Counted from the first letter of the stretch, positions 35,317 through 45,078 are shown. The stretch: 57,594 nt of DNA from Bacteroidota bacterium (GCA_023425865.1 JAFABV010000039.1:1-57594), one strand, 5' to 3'. Numbers and translations: made by a program. The notes: generated by a model from the sequence alone, not told the origin.

Positions 35317-36336
35317 TCAGTTGACGGGATAAGTCCCATTATGAATTTTGAATTTTGAATTGATCACCTTCTCCGCCTCTGCCCTTGCCGGCTTACCGTT
35401 CGCCGTCAAGGGTATTTTGTCTACGTGGAGGTAGCGGCGCGGCACCCAATATTTGGGCAAAGCGTTCATGCAGATTTCCGAAACCTCTGCCAGGTCAGTG
35501 CTTTCGGTGAGCAAAACCACTTGCTCACCAAACTTCTCGTCGGGTCGCTTGCTAATCATGAAAGGAGCAGACAGGAAAGGCGACAGGCTTTTCTCCACTT
35601 CCTCAATCTGAATCTTGACTCCCCCCGAGACAATGACATTATCCTTCCGGCCAAGTATTCTAAACCCTTTCCCGGGCAAAATCTCCGCCCGGTCGTTGGT
35701 CACCAACTTTCCCTCATGCACCAACGGCGCGTCAATCACCAGACATCCTTCCTCATTCAGACTGACCTTCACCGAGTCAAATGGTTGATAATAATCATTG
35801 GCCAACGACCCATTGAGCCGTCGAAGTGCAATATGAGAGAGGGTTTCCGTCATGCCATAAGTACTCCAGACGTGGTTTGGAAAGGTTTTAAGTTGTCGTG
35901 CCAGATGGTTGTCAATCGCCCCACCACCGATAATGAGATGCTTGATGCCCCTCAACCATTTAGCCTCCTCAGCCACCTGCAAGCTATTATACACCTGCAG
36001 CGGCACCATGGCAGCAAAAGTAATATAACCCTCCTGTCGCTGTTCGGGCGTAAGTTGCTCATAAGGATGCCCAGTAGTTGGCACATCAACAAGCTGCATA
36101 CCCCGCTCAAGACTTCTCACCACCATCATTTTGGCCCCTATATAGTCAAGATTCATGCAGAGTAAGGCGGTATCATCTTTAGTCAGCCCCAAGAAGTCAC
36201 AGGTGATACGAGCGGAGTTCATCATGCGTGTTTTCTCCACCCACATCGCCTTTGGCTTCCCCGTAGACCCACTGGTATGCACCAGCATCTTGTCGGAGGA
36301 GTTGCTCCACTCAGTCAGGAATTCTTCGAGAACCAT
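35317..36336 (-). CDS. menE: 2-succinylbenzoate-CoA ligase
   Basis: 339 aa, an acyl-CoA synthetase/AMP-binding enzyme shortened at the N-terminus, as in other Bacteroidetes MenE. The AMP-binding P-loop HTSGSTGKPKA is near residue 20. Further motifs are STYGMTET, the hinge region ILGRKDNVIVSGGVKI and the C-terminal lysine in LTANGKPAR. The last residues (INSKFKIHNGTYPVN) are encoded by repeat-like DNA and are probably dispensable. It overlaps menC by 22 bases. Confidence 0.93.
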   Translation of the reverse strand: MVLEEFLTEWSNSSDKMLVHTSGSTGKPKAMWVEKTRMMNSARITCDFLGLTKDDTALLCMNLDYIGAKMMVVRSLERGMQLVDVPTTGHPYEQLTPEQRQEGYITFAAMVPLQVYNSLQVAEEAKWLRGIKHLIIGGGAIDNHLARQLKTFPNHVWSTYGMTETLSHIALRRLNGSLANDYYQPFDSVKVSLNEEGCLVIDAPLVHEGKLVTNDRAEILPGKGFRILGRKDNVIVSGGVKIQIEEVEKSLSPFLSAPFMISKRPDEKFGEQVVLLTESTDLAEVSEICMNALPKYWVPRRYLHVDKIPLTANGKPARAEAEKVINSKFKIHNGTYPVN

Positions 36337-37349
36337 AGTCGATCACCTTTTATATATAAGGGCATGTCAATGTTATCAGTATAAAGCAGTCCGGTACCCA
36401 GTCCTTGGGGCATTGTAATGTGCGGGCCATAGGTTGCGGCACAGAAATGCGCCACCGCATTCAGCCCCACATTACTTTCCAGGGCAGAGGTAATCCACGA
36501 CTTCACGCCACGCTCCTCGGCCAACCTGATCCACTCTCTGCATCCTGCCATCCCTCCATGCAAACTGGGTTTCAGCACGATATATTTGGGCTTGATCTCA
36601 TCAAGCAGCCGCGCCTTCATCTCTGGCAGGTTCACCCCGATGAGCTCTTCGTCGAGGGCTATGGGCAAGGGCGACTGCGCACTCAGCCGTCCCATCATCC
36701 GCCATTGGTGTTGCTTGATGGGCTGTTCGATGGAATGAATACCCAACTGAGCCAGCGTCTCCAATTTCTGCGGAGCCTCCTCCGGTGTAAATCCTCCATT
36801 GGCATCCACCCGCAGCTCTATCTGCTCGGCTGTGAAATGTTCACGGATATGCTTAATGAGCTCCACCTCACGCGCCCAGTCTATAGCCCCGATCTTGAGT
36901 TTCACACAGTGGAATCCAGCCTTTAGCTTCTCCTCCAACCGGGCATACATCTCTTCAAAAGACCCCATCCACACCAGTCCGTTGATAGGGATTCCTTCCT
37001 CTCCCCGTGCGAAGGGCGTATCAAAGAGCCCCTCAGAGCCACCGGCATCCACCTGCGCGAAGGCCGTTTCCAATCCAAAAAGTATTGAAGGATAGGGGCG
37101 CAACATCTGATAGGGTATGCCTCCGGCCTGTTCCACCCATCGACACGCCTCACCAAGCACCCGTTCATACCGCTCTTGCGGCATGGCGTCGCAACTGAGG
37201 TCGGGCAACACCGAGCATTCTCCCACACCCTTCACACCGTCTTTCTCGATGCTTACATAATAAGACAGGTGCGTGGTATACACTCCCCTGCTCGTCCCTG
37301 CCGGCTCCTTAAAATGCAGCAGTCTTTTCGAAATAGAAGTTTTATACAT
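36315..37349 (-). CDS. menC: o-Succinylbenzoate synthase
   Basis: 344 aa from the ATG at 37349 (MYK), chosen by comparison with the usual MenC start; in-frame ATGs at 37352 and 37361 are alternatives. Enolase-superfamily fold: HCVKLKIGAIDW with the catalytic Lys, LRVDANGGF, and later ALDEELIG and KPSLHGGMAG. It dehydrates SHCHC to o-succinylbenzoate. Member of the menF-D-B-C-E run. Confidence 0.92.
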   Translation of the reverse strand: MYKTSISKRLLHFKEPAGTSRGVYTTHLSYYVSIEKDGVKGVGECSVLPDLSCDAMPQERYERVLGEACRWVEQAGGIPYQMLRPYPSILFGLETAFAQVDAGGSEGLFDTPFARGEEGIPINGLVWMGSFEEMYARLEEKLKAGFHCVKLKIGAIDWAREVELIKHIREHFTAEQIELRVDANGGFTPEEAPQKLETLAQLGIHSIEQPIKQHQWRMMGRLSAQSPLPIALDEELIGVNLPEMKARLLDEIKPKYIVLKPSLHGGMAGCREWIRLAEERGVKSWITSALESNVGLNAVAHFCAATYGPHITMPQGLGTGLLYTDNIDMPLYIKGDRLWFSKNS

Positions 37350-37422
37350 CATATCAAGCATAAAGACGTAGCCACAGGGTAATACCCTGTAGGCTTTTGC
37401 GTCACGGTGCCCTCACACCTAT

Positions 37423-38247
37423 TTATGGGAACTGCGGGTATTTATCGAAGTCGGGCTTACGCTTTTCGAGGAATGCCCTACCACCCTCTTGGGCCTCGTC
37501 GAGCGTGTAATACAGCATGGTGGCATCACCGGCAAGTTCCTGTATACCGGCCTGCCCGTCCAGTTCGGCGTTGAATCCCGCCTTCATGAATCGGAGGGCC
37601 AAGGGAGAATGGTTCATTATGGTTTCGGCCCACTCCACACATTCATCTTCCAGTCGGTCGAACGGCACCACCTTATTAATGAGTCCCATGCGCTCAGCCT
37701 CTTCCGCGTTATACTGACGGCAGAGATACCATATCTCACGCGCCTTCTTCTGCCCTACGATACGCGCCAAGTAGCTGGCTCCAAAACCAGCGTCGAAGCT
37801 ACCCACTCGCGGCCCCGTCTGCCCAAAGATGGCGTTCTCTGACGCCACCGTAAGATCGCATACCACCTGCAGCACATGACCGCCACCGATGGCATAACCG
37901 TTGACCATGGCAATCACAGGCTTCGGCAGACGGCGTATCTGCATCTGCACATCGAGCACGTTGAGACGTGGCACACCATCATTACCGACATATCCGCCAT
38001 GCCCTTTGACGTGCATGTCGCCGCCCGAACAGAACGCCTTGTCACCGGCGCCAGTCAGAATCACCACTCTAATATCAAGTCGGTCACGGCAACAGGTAAA
38101 CGCCCTACTCATTTCATCCACGGTCAATGGGGTGAAGGCGTTGCGCCACCGCGGGCGGTTGATTGTGATTTTGGCAATGTGGTTGTACTCTTCGAAGAGG
38201 ATTTCCTTGAAATCAAACCCTTCTATCTTTTTCCATTCTCTTTCCAT
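37423..38247 (-). CDS. menB: 1,4-dihydroxy-2-naphthoyl-CoA synthase
   Basis: 274 aa crotonase-fold enzyme that closes the naphthoquinone ring. Family features: INRPRWRNAFTPLT, the oxyanion-hole segment FCSGGDMHVKGHGGYVG, AIGGGHVLQVVCDLT, TGPRVGSFDAGFG, and the late PLALRFMKAGFNAELDG. It overlaps the 3' end of menD by 25 bases. Confidence 0.96.
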   Translation of the reverse strand: MEREWKKIEGFDFKEILFEEYNHIAKITINRPRWRNAFTPLTVDEMSRAFTCCRDRLDIRVVILTGAGDKAFCSGGDMHVKGHGGYVGNDGVPRLNVLDVQMQIRRLPKPVIAMVNGYAIGGGHVLQVVCDLTVASENAIFGQTGPRVGSFDAGFGASYLARIVGQKKAREIWYLCRQYNAEEAERMGLINKVVPFDRLEDECVEWAETIMNHSPLALRFMKAGFNAELDGQAGIQELAGDATMLYYTLDEAQEGGRAFLEKRKPDFDKYPQFP

Positions 38248-39905
38248 ATCTTGATGGTTTTTATGTATTCCTGATATATTCTGCTATCCTCCTTACCGTC
38301 GGTCACGACCTCTACGAGGACTGGCCTGTCGCTATGGGCGACAAACAGAGCGTCTATCTGTTGATCGAGCTCCTGTTCGCTGTCAACATGATAATAGCTG
38401 ATATGATTTTGCGAGCATATTCCCTCAGCATTGGTGCAATGACTTGCCGTTACATATTCTTCCGTGGCTGGCGACTGTTCCAATCCGGGAAGCTGGCGAA
38501 AGATACCGCCTCCCCCATTGTTCAGCAACAAGATGCGCAGGTTGCCATTGAGGTTACGGTTCCAAAGGGCATTCTGGTCATAGAAAAAACTCAGGTCGCC
38601 AATGACGCAGTACACGGTCTTGTCAGTCACCGAAGCATATCCCGCCGCTACCGACAGCGAACCCTCAATGCCATTCACTCCCCGGTTGCAGTAGATATAA
38701 TGCTTGCCAAAAACATTGCCCAAACGCACAGACGTGCTGTTGGCATAATGCACCACAGCCCTTGGGGCGTACGCCGACACCTTCTCCTCAAAGCGCTTCA
38801 CGGCCAACATTTGCGAGTAAGGAGGCTCCCAAGCACCGTGATACTGGGCCATGGCTGCGCGTTGCGTATCCCATAGCTCCTTGAAATCTCTTCCCTGATG
38901 GGGCGGCAACTGCGTCAACACCCCATGCGGAGAGGCCGCGATGACGCCGGTAAGATTCATCAGCACGTCGTGCACCTCGCCATCCGGACTCACCGCCCAG
39001 CATGCTGCCCCCGTGGCTTTTCGCAGCCACTTTCGCGTACGCTTGCTCACCAAGGTGTCACCTATATATAATATACAGTCGGGCATAAAACGGTCGTCAC
39101 CCTCCACCCTTGCCACTATCTCGTCCATATAGGCCGCAGTGGCATCGCCGCCACTCAACTGTTCGTGCAAGACAACATACCCTGCCTCCGACAACTGCTC
39201 GCAAAGCCCCTCCGGCAGGTCTTGCTCTTTCAGCTGACCGATAAGAATCAATGGACGTGGCGACAGCCGAAAACGGTCAACGATATACTGGGGCACGACA
39301 ACAGCGTCGGCGTCGGCACCGACAACACTGATGAGTCGCTCGTCAGGCAACTGCGGCACCCCGTACTCAAACAAGGGCTCGCTCAGCGGCACATTGATAT
39401 GCACCGGGCCTCCGCCATAGCGGCGGCAGGCTATCAGCGCCTCGTTCACCAGACGGTTGCAATACCACCGCTCCTCGTCGTTGTGGGGCTCGGGCAGACT
39501 CACGGCCTTGCGCACAAAGCGTCCCAAGGCATCGGCCTGGGGCAGTGTCTGCCCATCCAACTGGTCTATCCACTGCGGTGGACGGTCTCCGCTCACCACC
39601 ACCAACGGCTGATGCTGATACCATGCCTCAGCCACTGCCGGCAGCAGATTGAGCAATGCCGTACCAGAGGTGACACACACCACCACCGGTTCATGGGTAC
39701 ACTGGCAGATGCCAAGGGCAAAGAATCCGGCCGACCGCTCGTCGGTAACCGGATAACAACGTATCTCCTCGCATTCGTTCAGATTGTGCACAATAGCCGA
39801 ATTGCGGCTCCCTGGGCACACCACAGCATGACGCACCCCGCTCTTGGCGAGCAGCGCAGTCATGATATTGATATTTTCCTTGCTTGAATACATGCTCTCT
39901 TTCAT
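38223..39905 (-). CDS. menD: SEPHCHC synthase (MenD)
   Basis: 560 aa ThDP-dependent enzyme joining isochorismate and 2-oxoglutarate. Motifs: HAVVCPGSRNSAI with the ThDP-interacting region, VTSGTALLNLLPAVAEA, and in the C-terminal half the metal-binding GDLSFFYDQNAL and NNGGGGIF. An in-frame ATG four codons later (MYSSKEN) is an alternative start. It lies 12 bases after menF. Confidence 0.95.
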   Translation of the reverse strand: MKESMYSSKENINIMTALLAKSGVRHAVVCPGSRNSAIVHNLNECEEIRCYPVTDERSAGFFALGICQCTHEPVVVCVTSGTALLNLLPAVAEAWYQHQPLVVVSGDRPPQWIDQLDGQTLPQADALGRFVRKAVSLPEPHNDEERWYCNRLVNEALIACRRYGGGPVHINVPLSEPLFEYGVPQLPDERLISVVGADADAVVVPQYIVDRFRLSPRPLILIGQLKEQDLPEGLCEQLSEAGYVVLHEQLSGGDATAAYMDEIVARVEGDDRFMPDCILYIGDTLVSKRTRKWLRKATGAACWAVSPDGEVHDVLMNLTGVIAASPHGVLTQLPPHQGRDFKELWDTQRAAMAQYHGAWEPPYSQMLAVKRFEEKVSAYAPRAVVHYANSTSVRLGNVFGKHYIYCNRGVNGIEGSLSVAAGYASVTDKTVYCVIGDLSFFYDQNALWNRNLNGNLRILLLNNGGGGIFRQLPGLEQSPATEEYVTASHCTNAEGICSQNHISYYHVDSEQELDQQIDALFVAHSDRPVLVEVVTDGKEDSRIYQEYIKTIKIWKENGKR

Positions 39906-39917
39906 TACATTTTGCCG

Positions 39918-40979
39918 CTATCTACCCAGCAACCGTCGCATGGTCTGCAACTTGGTCTCTGTCTCCTGCCACTCATTCTGCTCCACGCTTTCCCGAAGCA
40001 GTCCGCCTCCGGCATACAGCCGACAATTGCAATCCATGACCTCCATGCAGCGCAACGCTACAAACAACCTGGTGCTGCCTTGCAGACGCAGTGGCCCACA
40101 AAACCCACTATAGTATTTCCGGTCGGTCGACTCATGGCCTACGATAAAGCGGCGCGCCTCTTCCTTGGGCATTCCACACACGGCGGGTGTTGGATGCAGG
40201 GCCTCAAGGAGCTGCCCCACCTGGCGGTCGTTTTCCAACGAGAACGTAAAGTCGGTGCGCAGATGCAGCAGGTGGGCGGCCATGGTGGTATAGGGACCCC
40301 GTTTTGTCACGTCGGTGGCAAAACGTGAAAGAATATCTTCTATATAACGTGACACATATTGCTGTTCGGCCCTGTTCTTTTCAGACCATGCCGTCAGGGG
40401 TTGCTCTGTCGATGCGCCATTCCCCATGCGCATGGTGCCGGCCAAGGCCATGGTGTGCCATTGTGCGCCATGACCCTCGAGCAGCACTTCTGGAGTGGCC
40501 ATGAGCCACGTACCTGTCTGCTCCATCGATACCAGCGCTATATATTGATGAGGATACATACGACAGGCTTTCAGGAAAAGCGCCATCGTGTCTACCGGCG
40601 CATCAAAGCGCTCATCGGCACATCTCGACAAGACCAGTTTTGCCACCCTCCCCGACTCCAGTTCAGCATGAAACTGCTCAAAGTCGTGGTGATAGTTCTT
40701 GCGCCACGCCTCATCGGTCTCCGCCTGCGTCATCTCTGGGTTCTCCTCCCTGCCTTCCACCTCGAAGCTTTCCACCACATCTGGACGTATCACAAGGATG
40801 GGATGCGCCGGCGACGGCTCAAAGGGAGCCATCACAAACCCCTGGCAGCCCGCAAGCCGTGACACGGCGTCGACCACGTCAGCGCTTCCCGCCGTCTGCG
40901 CGACAAGCGTACAGCGGGTCTCCTCCGGCATGCGATAGAGGGCGAAATTCTTATAATTTATTGGTTGTTGTATATGCAT
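39918..40979 (-). CDS. menF: Isochorismate synthase
   Basis: 353 aa chorismate-binding enzyme. The C-terminal catalytic domain shows LVLSRC, ATPEVLLEGHGAQWHTMALAGT and LHPTPAVCGMPKEEA, with HESTDRKYYSGFCG near the end. It converts chorismate to isochorismate, the first committed menaquinone step, and begins the men run. The -7 box at 41000-41007 gives it its own start. Confidence 0.93.
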   Translation of the reverse strand: MHIQQPINYKNFALYRMPEETRCTLVAQTAGSADVVDAVSRLAGCQGFVMAPFEPSPAHPILVIRPDVVESFEVEGREENPEMTQAETDEAWRKNYHHDFEQFHAELESGRVAKLVLSRCADERFDAPVDTMALFLKACRMYPHQYIALVSMEQTGTWLMATPEVLLEGHGAQWHTMALAGTMRMGNGASTEQPLTAWSEKNRAEQQYVSRYIEDILSRFATDVTKRGPYTTMAAHLLHLRTDFTFSLENDRQVGQLLEALHPTPAVCGMPKEEARRFIVGHESTDRKYYSGFCGPLRLQGSTRLFVALRCMEVMDCNCRLYAGGGLLRESVEQNEWQETETKLQTMRRLLGR

Positions 40980-40999
40980 AGCACCTATACACTTTCTTG

Positions 41000-41007
41000 C
41001 AAAGATA
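41000..41007 (-). promoter_or_regulatory. -7 box of the menFDBCE operon
   Basis: The minus strand reads TATCTTTG, 21 bases before the menF ATG at 40979. The -33 box is weak. Confidence 0.5.
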
Positions 41008-41056
41008 GCACATTTATAGGTATGAATGGCTATCAGACAGGATAAAACTCTCGACC

Positions 41057-41995
41057 CTACAACAGGAAAAAGAGCGACACCCCCAACACCGACACCACGG
41101 CACCCACCACAGCCTTTGGCGTAATGGGCTGATGGAACAGCAGGCGCGAGGGCAGCAAAATCATGATGGGCGTAGTGGCCATGAGCGTAGAGGCTATGCC
41201 CGCCGCGGTATACTGCACCGCCATCAGCGAGAAGCCTACGCCGAGAAACGGACCGAAAACGACCGCCACAACAAGCATCAGCATGCCACGGCTATCGTGG
41301 CGGCTTTCCACAAACTGCCTGCTTTGCCGCCGCACGACGAGCCAAAGGCCAAAACAGAGCAGTCCGGCGATACACCGTATAAAGTTGGCCGAAAAGGGTA
41401 ATGTGTTGACTACGTGGGGCAACAGCGCAGAGGGAACGTCGGCCTCATAGCTGTCGAGACCTATCTTGCTCAGCACCAATCCTACTCCCTGCCCCATGCC
41501 GGCACCTATGCCGAAGAGAATGCCTTTCAGCGGCAGGCTGACAGACACGCCATGACTGCCGCCACGACTGAGAATACTGATGAAGATACCGGTCAATGTC
41601 ACGACCATGGCCACCATACTGCCCCAACTCAGCACCTGTCCTATCGACACCCACGCGGCCAACGCCGCGAACATAGGTGCCAGTGTCATGAAAAGCTGCC
41701 CATAGCGGGAACCGATGGTGAGATAGGAATTGAACAAACACCAGTCGCCAAAGAAATAGCCCACTACGCCCGACAGCAACAGCCATCCCCAAGTGGGCAA
41801 GCTGGCATACGCGGGCAGCGCGTCGCCCATGGTGAACCAGCATAACAAGGCTGTGCATACGGCGGCAAACATCATACGCCAAACATTGGCTACCACCACG
41901 CCCAGATGGCGTGTGGCCACCTCACTGGCCAAAGCTGTCGTCGTCCAAGATACCGCCACACCCAGCGAAAGTATCTCACCAAAATAAGGAATCAT
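41057..41995 (-). CDS. DMT/EamA-family inner-membrane transporter
   Basis: 312 aa with about ten membrane helices in two EamA halves (first half with GVAVSWTTTALASEV and GYFFGDWCLFNSYL; second half with GIASTLMATTPIMILLPSRLL). Family members export small metabolites. It sits between the MenI-like thioesterase gene and menF on the same strand. A link to menaquinone synthesis is only positional. Confidence 0.88.
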   Translation of the reverse strand: MIPYFGEILSLGVAVSWTTTALASEVATRHLGVVVANVWRMMFAAVCTALLCWFTMGDALPAYASLPTWGWLLLSGVVGYFFGDWCLFNSYLTIGSRYGQLFMTLAPMFAALAAWVSIGQVLSWGSMVAMVVTLTGIFISILSRGGSHGVSVSLPLKGILFGIGAGMGQGVGLVLSKIGLDSYEADVPSALLPHVVNTLPFSANFIRCIAGLLCFGLWLVVRRQSRQFVESRHDSRGMLMLVVAVVFGPFLGVGFSLMAVQYTAAGIASTLMATTPIMILLPSRLLFHQPITPKAVVGAVVSVLGVSLFFLL

Positions 41996-42026
41996 CGTCT
42001 GTACCTTAAACCCTCAGCCACCAAGG

Positions 42027-42440
42027 CTAACTCTTAGGCGATATCACATAGTTGGTCACCTGGACGGTAGAGATGAGGTCGCCCTCCGTATTCTTAATAT
42101 CCACCTGCCATACGTGCAGCTTACGACTCTTGCTCAACAGTTTGGCATAGGCCGTCACGGTATCGCCCTCGGCCACAGCCTTGACATGGTTTCCACTCAC
42201 ATTGATGCCCACGCACACCTTGCCCGGACTCACCGCCATCGACCCCACTCCTGCCAGATTCTCTGCCAGCGCCAACGATGCGCCGCCCGAGAGAAAGCCG
42301 AAAGGCTGACGGTTGAGCTCGTTGACCTTCATGCGCGCCATGCAGGTATCTTCTTCGGGAGTGGAGAGAAACTCCATGCCCAAGGTGTTGGACAATCCGT
42401 CTTGTTTGCCTATAAGTTTTTTCAGTTCTTCTATATTCAT
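42027..42440 (-). CDS. Hotdog-fold thioesterase, candidate DHNA-CoA thioesterase (MenI)
   Basis: 137 aa from the ATG at 42440; the longer frame would begin next to the -7 box. PaaI/YdiI-type hotdog domain: NRQPFGFLSGGASLALAEN aligns with E. coli MenI (YdiI) around its active site. The catalytic Glu is kept (LAEN), while the His of the LHGG motif is Ser here. No other DHNA-CoA hydrolase gene is present next to the men genes, so this is the best local candidate. The substrate is inferred from position. Confidence 0.75.
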   Translation of the reverse strand: MNIEELKKLIGKQDGLSNTLGMEFLSTPEEDTCMARMKVNELNRQPFGFLSGGASLALAENLAGVGSMAVSPGKVCVGINVSGNHVKAVAEGDTVTAYAKLLSKSRKLHVWQVDIKNTEGDLISTVQVTNYVISPKS

Positions 42441-42466
42441 AGATGCTCTTTCTTGTCTTGATGATG

Positions 42467-42474
42467 CAAACTTA
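42467..42474 (-). promoter_or_regulatory. -7 box of the thioesterase/EamA unit
   Basis: The minus strand reads TAAGTTTG, 26 bases before the ATG at 42440. No strong -33 box is visible. Confidence 0.5.
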
Positions 42475-42580
42475 CACAATATTTCCGATTTGGCATAGCC
42501 TTAGTGCTGAAAAATAAGGGAGGCGGGAACTTGACCGATGAAAAAACAGGGGCTGCAACACAAGTTTGCCCGCCACCGAC

Positions 42581-42614
42581 AAAAAGGCCGGACACCCCGA
42601 AAGAGTGCCCAGCC
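42581..42614 (-). terminator. Terminator of hppA
   Basis: On the minus strand GGCTGGGCACTC pairs with GGGTGTCCGGCC (12 bp including G-T pairs, loop TTTCG) and is followed by TTTTT (42585-42581). Confidence 0.85.
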
Positions 42615-42664
42615 ATATAGTTAAGGGTGCCATACCCTACGCTCGATATGACAACAGCCCGTTA

Positions 42665-44869
42665 TCAGATAAACGCCACGGTGAGTCCGGCCATGACGAT
42701 GCTCACCATCGACATGAGTTTGATGAGAATATTGAGCGACGGCCCGCTAGTGTCCTTAAACGGGTCGCCCACCGTATCGCCCACGATGGTGGCCTTGTGG
42801 CACTCAGACCCCTTGCCGCCAAAGTTGCCTTCTTCCACCATCTTCTTGGCATTGTCCCACGCTCCGCCAGAGTTGGCCATAAACACGGCCAAGGTGAAGC
42901 CGGCGGCCAAACCGCCCACCAAAAGGCCCAATACGCCAGCTACGCCGAGCACGCACCCCACAACGATGGGGATGACGATGGCCAAGACCGACGGCAAAAT
43001 CATCTCGCGCTGCGCCGAACGGGTGGAGATTTCCACACACCGCCCGTAGTCGGGCGTGGCCTGTCGCTCAAGTATACCCTTGATCTCGCGGAACTGCCGG
43101 CGCACCTCTTCCACCATGGCCCCCGCGGCACGTCCCACGGCACCCATTGTAAGTCCGCAGAACAAGAAGGCGGCCATGGCGCCAATGAAGGCGCCCACAA
43201 GCACCTTGGGATTCATGAGATTGACCTGGAAGAAGGTCATAAAGTCTTCCATATTGGCTGTTTCGGGATGAAACACCTTGCCCACACTGTCGATATACTG
43301 CTCACCATGACTTACGGCGCGCACCATAGCGATTTTCACCTCTTCTACATACGAGGCCAGGAGCGCCAAGGCCGTAAGCGCGGCAGAACCGATGGCAAAG
43401 CCTTTACCCGTGGCGGCTGTCGTGTTGCCGAGGGCATCGAGAGCGTCGGTACGCTGGCGCACCATGGGGTCGAGTTCGCTCATCTCGGCGTTGCCACCCG
43501 CATTGTCGGCAATGGGGCCATAGGCATCGGTGGCGAGGGTGATACCCAAGGTAGACAGCATGCCCACCGCGGCAATGCCAATGCCATAGAGACCGCGGCT
43601 CACACTGGCAGCGCTCAGCGACATATCAAAGCCGTTGGCACACAGATAACTCAGCATGATGGCCACGGAGATGGTGACAACGGGTATGCATGTGGAAATC
43701 ATGCCCGTGCCCAAACCCTTGATGATCACCGTGGCCGGACCCGTGGTCGATGCCTGGGCTATCTTCTGTGTAGGCTTGTAACTCTGTGAGGTATAGTATT
43801 CGGTGGCCTGCCCTATGATGACTCCTGCCACCAAACCGGTGATTACCGAGAACGAAACGCCCAACCAGTTGTCTAATCCCAACATATAAAGAATGACAAA
43901 GGAGGCAATGGCAATCAGCAACGCGCTTACATTAGTGCCTATGCCTAAGGAGTGGAGCAACTCCTTCATGGTGGCCCCGTCTTTTGTACGAACGAGGAAG
44001 ATGCCTATCAGTGAGAGGAAAATGCCTACGGCGGCAATGACCATCGGCGCGATGACGGCCTTAAGCTGCATGTCGCCGTTCATGGCAAAGGCCGTGGCGC
44101 CTAAAGCGGCCGTGCTCAGTATGCTGCCGCAATAGCTCTCATAGAGGTCGGCGCCCATGCCGGCCACGTCGCCCACATTGTCGCCCACATTATCGGCTAT
44201 GGTGGCAGGGTTGCGCGGGTCGTCCTCGGGAATATTGGCCTCTACCTTGCCCACAAGGTCGGCACCAACGTCGGCGGCCTTGGTATAGATGCCGCCACCC
44301 ACACGGGCAAACAGCGCCTGCGTAGAGGCACCCATACCAAAGGTGAGCATGGTGGTGGTGATGGTAATCAGGGCGATGCTGCCCTCATGGTAGAAATGAC
44401 TGAGGATAAGGAACCAAAGGGCGATGTCGAGCAAGCCAAGACCCACGACGACAAGTCCCATGACGGCACCGCTGCGGAAGGCGATGCGGAGACCCTTGTC
44501 GAGCCCCTGCATGGCACCATGGGCGGTGCGGGCAGAGGCATAGGTGGCCGTCTTCATGCCAAAGAAGCCGGCAAGACCCGAGAACAGACCGCCCGTGAGG
44601 AAGGCAAATGGCACCCAAGGATTCTGCACATGCAGCACATAGGCCATGAAAGCAAAAATCAGGGCCAAAATGATAAACACGTAGAGCACTACCTTGTACT
44701 GTTGCTTGAGATAGGCCATGGCGCCTTTACGCACATGACTGGCAATCTCTTTCATGCGGTCACTACCTTCGTCTTCGCGCATCATGGAGCGGAAAAAATA
44801 CCACGCCATGCCTAACGCACAAAGAGAGGCTACGGGAATAAGCCAGAAAATGATAGGAATGTTATTCAT
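42665..44869 (-). CDS. hppA: Membrane-bound ion-pumping pyrophosphatase, K+-dependent type
   Basis: 734 aa from the ATG at 44869. About 16 membrane helices. The PPi site is clear: DVGADLVGKVEANIPEDDPRNPA and DNVGDNVGD, with a C-terminal DTSGPSLNILIKL region. The K+-dependence position reads GNTTAATGKG, that is Ala rather than Lys, which marks the K+-requiring class. It uses PPi to pump H+ and/or Na+; dual pumps are known in Bacteroides and Prevotella, so the ion is left open. Confidence 0.94.
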   Translation of the reverse strand: MNNIPIIFWLIPVASLCALGMAWYFFRSMMREDEGSDRMKEIASHVRKGAMAYLKQQYKVVLYVFIILALIFAFMAYVLHVQNPWVPFAFLTGGLFSGLAGFFGMKTATYASARTAHGAMQGLDKGLRIAFRSGAVMGLVVVGLGLLDIALWFLILSHFYHEGSIALITITTTMLTFGMGASTQALFARVGGGIYTKAADVGADLVGKVEANIPEDDPRNPATIADNVGDNVGDVAGMGADLYESYCGSILSTAALGATAFAMNGDMQLKAVIAPMVIAAVGIFLSLIGIFLVRTKDGATMKELLHSLGIGTNVSALLIAIASFVILYMLGLDNWLGVSFSVITGLVAGVIIGQATEYYTSQSYKPTQKIAQASTTGPATVIIKGLGTGMISTCIPVVTISVAIMLSYLCANGFDMSLSAASVSRGLYGIGIAAVGMLSTLGITLATDAYGPIADNAGGNAEMSELDPMVRQRTDALDALGNTTAATGKGFAIGSAALTALALLASYVEEVKIAMVRAVSHGEQYIDSVGKVFHPETANMEDFMTFFQVNLMNPKVLVGAFIGAMAAFLFCGLTMGAVGRAAGAMVEEVRRQFREIKGILERQATPDYGRCVEISTRSAQREMILPSVLAIVIPIVVGCVLGVAGVLGLLVGGLAAGFTLAVFMANSGGAWDNAKKMVEEGNFGGKGSECHKATIVGDTVGDPFKDTSGPSLNILIKLMSMVSIVMAGLTVAFI

Positions 44870-44901
44870 GTGATGGATGGTTAGTGAAATAGATGTCTTT
44901 G

Positions 44902-44909
44902 CAAATATA
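44902..44909 (-). promoter_or_regulatory. -7 box of hppA
   Basis: The minus strand reads TATATTTG, 32 bases before the hppA ATG at 44869. The -33 box is unclear. Confidence 0.5.
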
Positions 44910-45078
44910 AACGTTTTGTGCACAACCTGTCCTAAAACTAAAAGAAAATAAACGTGATTTAATAATAATTTATAAATCAAACGCACGCCAAGCAGATGGG
45001 GTATGGGCCTCGAAATCAGACTATATGGGGCTCAAAATAATATACATCGGGCAGAAGCGTGGGGCGTGCCCGTACAGA

